Origin: Candidatus Rifleibacteriota bacterium
Lineage (GTDB): Bacteria > Muiribacteriota > Ozemobacteria > Ozemobacterales > Ozemobacteraceae
Assembly (NCBI GenBank): GCA_018818125.1
Contig: JAHISQ010000112.1
Coordinates: 1 to 64,000 of the forward strand
DNA length: 64,000 nucleotides
Direction of reading: 5' to 3'
Shown here: piece by piece, positions 59,987 to 64,000 of the stretch
How positions within the stretch are numbered: the stretch's first letter is position 1
Layout: the number at the start of each line of letters is the position of its first letter
Notes under the pieces: model-generated
Told to the model about the DNA's origin: nothing
The model's database searches: none
What the model saw: only the letters and a program-made list of their open reading frames with translations
Translations under genes and position numbers: made by a program

Positions 59987-60014
59987 GTAGGGGTTCAACA
60001 TGTTGAACCCCTAC
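59987..60014. repeat. Perfect 28-bp palindrome
   Basis: GTAGGGGTTCAACA (59987-60000) is followed directly by its reverse complement TGTTGAACCCCTAC (60001-60014). No T-run follows, so it is a weak terminator at best. The GTAG start recalls REP-type palindromes. Confidence 0.85.
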
Positions 60015-60039
60015 GTTTCTATATAACTGGTTTCATAAA

Positions 60040-61866
60040 ATGACCACATTATTTTCATGGTTTAACAGTCGAATTGCCGAAACATACAGGCTGGAACCTG
60101 TCGTGTCATTGGCAGAGACTTTGAGAGATCTCGGAAAACCGGGCATCTCGCCAGTCACAACGACTGCTTCACCAGTTGTAATACTGCGGCGTCTAGGTGC
60201 TCCGCCATCACTTCTCAGCACTTTTGCTTCTCTTTCTGACTGTGAAGTTTTTCTTAAGCAAGGCGTTGAAGCGCTGGTGCCTGATCTGGAGCGCCGCGAA
60301 AAGAAACGTAAGCGCAGCACCGGCCAGTTTTATACACCTGAGAATCTGGCAGCGCGGCTGGCTGAAATGGCGGAACCAGACACTGATGGTGACATTCTTG
60401 ATCCGGCGTGCGGTGACGGCAGCTTTATGATGGCCATGGCCGCATGTTTGCAGCGCCAACACTCCCTCTGTCATTGCGAGGAGTCGATGACGACGAAGCA
60501 ATCTCTTGCTCTGAGCAATCCGTGTCATCTGCGGTTACGCCGCGAGCACGAGCATGAGAATAAGAGTGGTGAGAAGTTTTTAGACAGACTTTATGGTTAT
60601 GATATTGATATCCAGGCTCTGTTTATCTGTCTGACCCGTTTGATTTGTGCCTTTCCGGGCTGTGGCTGGCCGGTGCTCGAAAAGCGCGACTTTCTGCTTG
60701 ATCCACCAGAACGACACTTTTCGGTAATCATTGGCAATCCGCCTTATCGCGTCAATCTTGACGATGATTTTAAACTGCGCCTTTTGCAGCTTTATCAGAC
60801 AGGCGAAGGCGAAAAAGATCTCTATACTTTTTTTATCGAGGGCAGTCTGCGCGCTCTTGACCGTGGTGGGCGCCTGATCATGCTCACTTCGCATACCTAT
60901 CTGGTTAATCATCAATGCAGTAGAATCAGGCGTTTTATATTCGCCGACTATCATGTCCGGGCTTTGTTGATGTTGCCTGCGAGATTTTTTGCGCTGGCGC
61001 CCGGTGTTCTGCCTGTTGTATTGATAGTTGATGCCGACAAGTCGGCAGAGCCATACCAACTTGACATTTTTACAGAATATTCAGAGGCTGAAGGCTGGCG
61101 CCAGAAATACAGCGCAGCTGCGCAACTTTTTGAGGGCAGCAGTGGTTTGCGCCAGGCGATAGTTCCGGCGCAGTTGCAGCAGGTGTTTGCAGCAATGAAT
61201 ATCTGCAACAGGTTGGATGAGCATTATCGGGTTGGTGTAGGTATTCAGGAATCACTCAAAAGGGAAGGCAAAGTGTCGCGTTATGTCTGCGACAAGCCTT
61301 TAACAGAGTCACATCGGCCTGTTTTGCGCGGGCGCGAGCTGGTACCGTTCAAGATAAATTGGGAAGGTAAATACATCGACTATGGTTCGCACCTGGCTTA
61401 TGCTGGCTGCGCGAAGACCTTCGCTAATGCCAAGATTCTTTATCAGAATATTCGCAATGAGCGGCTAAAGGTTCGGCTGGTAGCGGCTTATGATAAGGGT
61501 CGGTATTTCCCTAAAAATTCGCTTTCTTTTGTTGTGGCAAAGTCGACAGATTATTCTGAATTGTTCGTGTTGGGTCTGCTTAACAGTCTGCTGGTGAATG
61601 CCTGGTTTAGTGGAAATTTTCACAGTTTTCATATAACAGTCACGCAGACACGGCAGATCCCATTGCCACAATGTTCAAAAGCGCTTAAACAAAGCGTAGA
61701 AGATCTGGCGTCGCGCCTAATCGAAACGTCCGCAGGATCTCAAAACTGGCACAAATATATTGAGCAGCTGAATTTGCGTGTATGTGAGAGCTATCTAGGT
61801 GCAGGCGACCATTCGCAGCTGCTGATAGCGTGCGATAAATTTCTTGAACAAGCAGCAGCCTTGTGA
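60040..61866 (+). CDS. Orphan N6-adenine DNA methyltransferase with an in-frame repeat insertion
   Basis: 608 aa. Motif X-like 'RKRSTGQFYTPENLAARLAEM', motif I 'DPACGDGSF' (121-129) and motif IV NPPY (233-236) define a gamma-type N6-adenine methyltransferase of the Eco57I/TaqI group. A TaqI-like specificity region occupies about residues 380-600. Residues about 144-177, starting CHCEE, are encoded by repeat R7 (60469-60505) and neighbouring sequence. They interrupt the stretch between motif I and 'FLDRLYGYDID' (motif II region). No restriction endonuclease or other phage-defence gene is adjacent. The ATG has no SD. It may be an orphan methylase or the remains of a restriction-modification system. 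Confidence 0.82.
   Translation: MTTLFSWFNSRIAETYRLEPVVSLAETLRDLGKPGISPVTTTASPVVILRRLGAPPSLLSTFASLSDCEVFLKQGVEALVPDLERREKKRKRSTGQFYTPENLAARLAEMAEPDTDGDILDPACGDGSFMMAMAACLQRQHSLCHCEESMTTKQSLALSNPCHLRLRREHEHENKSGEKFLDRLYGYDIDIQALFICLTRLICAFPGCGWPVLEKRDFLLDPPERHFSVIIGNPPYRVNLDDDFKLRLLQLYQTGEGEKDLYTFFIEGSLRALDRGGRLIMLTSHTYLVNHQCSRIRRFIFADYHVRALLMLPARFFALAPGVLPVVLIVDADKSAEPYQLDIFTEYSEAEGWRQKYSAAAQLFEGSSGLRQAIVPAQLQQVFAAMNICNRLDEHYRVGVGIQESLKREGKVSRYVCDKPLTESHRPVLRGRELVPFKINWEGKYIDYGSHLAYAGCAKTFANAKILYQNIRNERLKVRLVAAYDKGRYFPKNSLSFVVAKSTDYSELFVLGLLNSLLVNAWFSGNFHSFHITVTQTRQIPLPQCSKALKQSVEDLASRLIETSAGSQNWHKYIEQLNLRVCESYLGAGDHSQLLIACDKFLEQAAAL
60469..60505 (+). repeat. Interspersed repeat module R7 inside the methyltransferase gene
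   Basis: TGTCATTGCGAGGAG...GAAGCAATCTC, 37 bp. It is the same length as, and shares both ends with, the inverse of R6 48823-48859 (TGTCATTGCGAGG...GAAGCAATCTC). It is translated in frame as CHCEE.... The 35 bp after it (to about 60560) are also unlike neighbouring coding sequence. Confidence 0.8.
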
Positions 61867-61872
61867 TAAACT
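61844..61872 (+). promoter_or_regulatory. Promoter of the FmdB-family gene
   Basis: TTGAAC (61844-61849), a 17-bp spacer, then TAAACT (61867-61872). The -35 lies in the 3' end of the methyltransferase gene. The transcript start would fall in the CIRCE element that begins two bases after the -10. Confidence 0.65.
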
Positions 61873-61873
61873 A

Positions 61874-61900
61874 TTGGCACTCTAGTTAGCCGAGTGCTAA
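61874..61900 (+). promoter_or_regulatory. CIRCE operator (HrcA binding site)
   Basis: TTGGCACTC (61874-61882), nine bases, GAGTGCTAA (61892-61900). This matches the CIRCE consensus TTAGCACTC-N9-GAGTGCTAA at 17 of 18 arm positions and lies at the promoter start region, as known HrcA operators do. Confidence 0.85.
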
Positions 61901-61934
61901 CTGTTTTCTGTTTATTGCAGGAAGAAAGGTCTAA

Positions 61935-62321
61935 ATGCCCACCTACAGCTATAGATGCACCAAATGTGAAAAAACTTTCGACGTCTTTCACTCAATGATG
62001 TGCAAAGATTCACAGTTTTGCCCAGAATGTGGTGAAGATGCCACCAAGCTACTTTCTGCCAGCTCGGTAATTTTTAAGGGTTCTGGTTTTTATTCGACCG
62101 ATTACCGAGACTCAGGCTACCTTGAAGCCAAAAAGAAAGATGGCAACAGCGACGCGAGTAAGCCCGCTGAGAGCAAGCCTGATGCCTCTGCTGCTCCGAC
62201 TGGCACTGAGACTTCTGCCCCCGCCAAAAAGGCAGAAACTCCCGCGTCCAGCTCTACACCATCCACTCCAGCCAGTTCGGCAACTCCTGCAAAAGCTTCT
62301 CCTACCCCCCAACCTGCTTGA
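61935..62321 (+). CDS. FmdB-family zinc-ribbon protein
   Basis: 128 aa. 'MPTYSYRCTKCEKTFDVFHSM' and 'FCPECGEDATKLLSASSVIFKGSGFYSTDYR' are the FmdB/CxxC_CxxC_SSSS signature. Cys8/Cys11 and Cys29/Cys32 bind one zinc. Residues about 75-128 are a Ser/Ala/Pro/Thr/Lys-rich tail. It has its own sigma-70-type promoter overlaid by a CIRCE operator, so HrcA probably represses it until heat shock. GGAAGAAAGG is the SD. FmdB proteins are small regulators or RNA-associated factors of uncertain role; some sit next to groESL. None of the chaperone genes is nearby here. Confidence 0.88.
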   Translation: MPTYSYRCTKCEKTFDVFHSMMCKDSQFCPECGEDATKLLSASSVIFKGSGFYSTDYRDSGYLEAKKKDGNSDASKPAESKPDASAAPTGTETSAPAKKAETPASSSTPSTPASSATPAKASPTPQPA

Positions 62322-62524
62322 AGAAATACTCTGGCAAGGGTGCTCAATGAAGCTGCGATCTGTAATTTTAACGGCCGTATGGCAAGAAGTTCTTTTCGTC
62401 ACTGAATAGAGCCGCAAATAGACGGGACTGGTACCGTGCCCGCGGCCTGTGTTTTTGCGTTCAATTGCTTCAAAATATTACAAAGCATAAAATATTAGCG
62501 TCTTTTGTCGATTAGAGTCTGATA

Positions 62525-63463
62525 ATGAGCAATCAATCGAAAATTTTAATGACAGGCGCCACCGGCTTTGCCGGCAGCAATCTTTCAACCTGGTTTCTTG
62601 ATCGCGGTTATCATGTAGTTGCGCCTTGCCGAAGCCAGCCGGTTGATGAACGACTTGAATTTTACAAAATTTCCCGGATAGATCGTTATACCTTCTGGGC
62701 CGATTATTTGAAAGGTGTGGATGCGGTTGTTCACCTGGCTGGTAGAGCACATCAGCTGCACGAGCGCTCAGATTCTCATTATCTTTATTGTGAAACCAAT
62801 GTAGAAGGAACGGTAAATCTGGCTCTTCAGGCAGCAAGCAGCGGAGTCAGGCGATTCATATTTATCAGCAGTATCAAGGCGATGATCAGCGATGCCAGCG
62901 AGATTGCGCTTTCTGAAAAGACACTTTGCAGCCCGCTTGAGCCCTATGGCTTATCTAAGCTGAAGGCCGAAATTGAATTGCGAAAGATTAGCGCAGAGAC
63001 CGGTATGCAGCTGGTCATTCTGCGTCCGCCGCTCATTTATGGCCCTGGTGTTAAGGGCAATTTTGCGAGTTTGCAGCGTCTGGTGCAGAAGTTAAGCATT
63101 TTGCCGTTGGGTGGTTTAACGAATCGCCGCAGTTTGCTTGCCGTTAAAAATTTGGCTTCAGCGGTAGAAACTGCTTTGTACAGCGATAAGGCGGTTGGGC
63201 AGACCTACCTGCTCAGTGATGGCGAAGAAGTGTCTACCAGCGAACTGGTAGCGCGCATGGCCGCAGTATTTAATCCGGCCTGTCGTATTGTAAGTTTGCC
63301 TCGCTGGGTTTGGAGACTTGGCTCTTGGTTGCCTATGGTCGCGCACAAAATGGCACGACTTAATGGTTCGCTGCCTGTTGATTCAGGGCTTTTTACCCGT
63401 GAAACCGGCTGGAGACCTGTTGTCGGCATGCAGGAACAGCTCCTGGAAATGCTTGATAGATGA
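62525..63463 (+). CDS. NAD(P)-dependent epimerase/dehydratase (extended SDR)
   Basis: 312 aa. 'ILMTGATGFAGSNLSTWFLDRGYHVVAPCRS' is the glycine-rich NAD(P) site (TGATGFAG). 'AVVHLAGRAHQ' and 'FIFISSIKAM' precede the catalytic YGLSK (Tyr-x3-Lys). 'ILRPPLIYGPGVKGNFASLQRLVQKL' is the substrate loop. It is similar to UDP-N-acetylglucosamine-4-epimerase-type enzymes in LPS clusters. The exact sugar is not known. It is followed by a dTDP-rhamnose gene, consistent with nucleotide-sugar synthesis for O-antigen. Confidence 0.88.
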   Translation: MSNQSKILMTGATGFAGSNLSTWFLDRGYHVVAPCRSQPVDERLEFYKISRIDRYTFWADYLKGVDAVVHLAGRAHQLHERSDSHYLYCETNVEGTVNLALQAASSGVRRFIFISSIKAMISDASEIALSEKTLCSPLEPYGLSKLKAEIELRKISAETGMQLVILRPPLIYGPGVKGNFASLQRLVQKLSILPLGGLTNRRSLLAVKNLASAVETALYSDKAVGQTYLLSDGEEVSTSELVARMAAVFNPACRIVSLPRWVWRLGSWLPMVAHKMARLNGSLPVDSGLFTRETGWRPVVGMQEQLLEMLDR

Positions 63464-63600
63464 GAATCTGTATTTATTCCGTTGAGGATATTCTGATTCT
63501 TGAGCCCTATATTTTTACTGATGACCATGACTTAGTCTGCTTTATGCGATCCTATTTCGTCTGACTCGAAAGTTCTCGATATTAGTGGTAATTTATCAGC

Positions 63601-64000
63601 ATGGCACAACAACGTCGAATTTTATTAACCGGTTCTGGTGGTCAGCTGGGGTGTCAGCTGCAGATCAATTGCCCAGATGAATTTGAACTGCTGGCGAGGT
63701 CACATTCTGAGCTAGATATTACCGATGCAGACAGTTGTCGCAAAACTTTGCAAAAAGTCCGCCCTGATTGGGTGATTAATGCTGCTGCCTACACTGATGT
63801 AGAACGAGCTGAAACTGAACCTGAGCAGGCAATGCGCATTAATGCGCAAGGGGCGCGCAATCTAGCGCAAGCTGCGCTTGCGATCGGCGCACGACTATTG
63901 CATATTTCGACTGACTTCGTTTTTGATGGTCGCCTGCGTCGGCCTTATCGACCGGCTGACACACCGAACCCTATGAGCAGCTATGGTAGAAGCAAGCTGG
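63601..64000 (+). CDS. rfbD: dTDP-4-dehydrorhamnose reductase (N-terminal part)
   Basis: The frame runs open from ATG 63601 to the window end (133 codons visible). 'ILLTGSGGQLGCQLQ' is the NADPH-binding GxxGxxG. 'RPDWVINAAAYTDVERAETEPEQAMRINAQGARNLAQAA' and 'ISTDFVFDG' are highly conserved in RfbD/RmlD, and 'YGRSK' is the catalytic Tyr-x3-Lys. It reduces dTDP-4-keto-L-rhamnose to dTDP-L-rhamnose. The C-terminus lies outside the window. The SD is weak. It is 137 bp after the epimerase gene. Confidence 0.93.
   Translation, partial: MAQQRRILLTGSGGQLGCQLQINCPDEFELLARSHSELDITDADSCRKTLQKVRPDWVINAAAYTDVERAETEPEQAMRINAQGARNLAQAALAIGARLLHISTDFVFDGRLRRPYRPADTPNPMSSYGRSKL

Noticed and set aside
62418..62450. 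Imperfect palindrome around GGTACC as a terminator after the FmdB gene
   Set aside because: CGGGACTGGTACCGTGCCCG has two mismatches, no loop and only a short T-run further on, so the evidence is too weak.

Overview
The window reads as a chromosomal segment from an uncultivated, probably anaerobic, Gram-negative-type bacterium. LPS and O-antigen functions (a family-9 glycosyltransferase, an O-antigen ligase-like protein, a Wzz-like protein, an RfbD homologue), many lipoproteins, a pseudopilin and a periplasmic multiheme cytochrome c point to a diderm cell. Haem appears to be made by the siroheme-dependent route, which is typical of anaerobes. The mix of lineage-specific lipoproteins with a MutL-like ATPase/membrane-protein operon suggests a candidate phylum such as Riflebacteria or a relative. 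That placement is a low-confidence inference from memory. No tRNA, rRNA, CRISPR array or prophage was seen.

Layout. 1-8.5 kb: Ig-like/carboxypeptidase-regulatory lipoproteins, a YjbQ-family protein, a DJ-1 protein, a heptosyltransferase-like protein and two acidic or membrane-anchored unknowns. 8.6-24.4 kb: rpmB with tandem promoters, ThiT, a TAXI binding protein, Ddl, an operon of two apparent pseudo-enzymes, a LysM protein, a TolB-like propeller, UspA, U32/AroQ, and a UbiA-family prenyltransferase. 24.4-29.1 kb: a peptide-transporter operon (binding protein, DppB, DppC) with a C26 hydrolase and a YfcE-like phosphoesterase. 29.2-34.0 kb: two TlpA-like thioredoxins, a parvulin, a HAMP protein and a cytochrome with ten canonical haem sites. 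34.1-40.6 kb: hemX-sirC-hemA-hemC-cobA/hemD-ahbC. 40.6-43.4 kb: repeats, a small membrane protein, a lipoprotein and a RAYT transposase with perfect 20-bp terminal inverted repeats. 43.5-50.9 kb: pseudopilin, O-antigen ligase/TPR protein, and a second peptide-transporter locus with the two ATPases missing from the first. 51.5-58.7 kb: a compact seven-gene operon that I regard as the best candidate for an undescribed system. It encodes four membrane proteins, a small linker protein, a MutL-like ASKHA ATPase and a barrel-sandwich/KOW-like protein, all behind a near-consensus promoter. 58.7-64 kb: Wzz, an orphan N6-adenine methyltransferase, an FmdB zinc-ribbon gene with a CIRCE operator, and nucleotide-sugar enzymes.

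A mosaic family of interspersed repeats recurs at seven places (about 6.5, 22.7, 37.8, 40.7, 41.45, 48.9 and 60.5 kb). One copy is flanked by a 14-bp target-site-like duplication at the hemC/cobA junction. There it left both genes intact and created a leader ORF whose stop overlaps the cobA start. Another copy lies in frame inside the methyltransferase gene.

Functional links: the cytochrome and thioredoxin genes sit directly before the haem operon, consistent with an extracytoplasmic redox module supplied with haem from siroheme. The two Dpp loci together make one complete transporter. Start sites were moved from the longest ORF wherever a Shine-Dalgarno sequence and signal peptide favoured an internal start.
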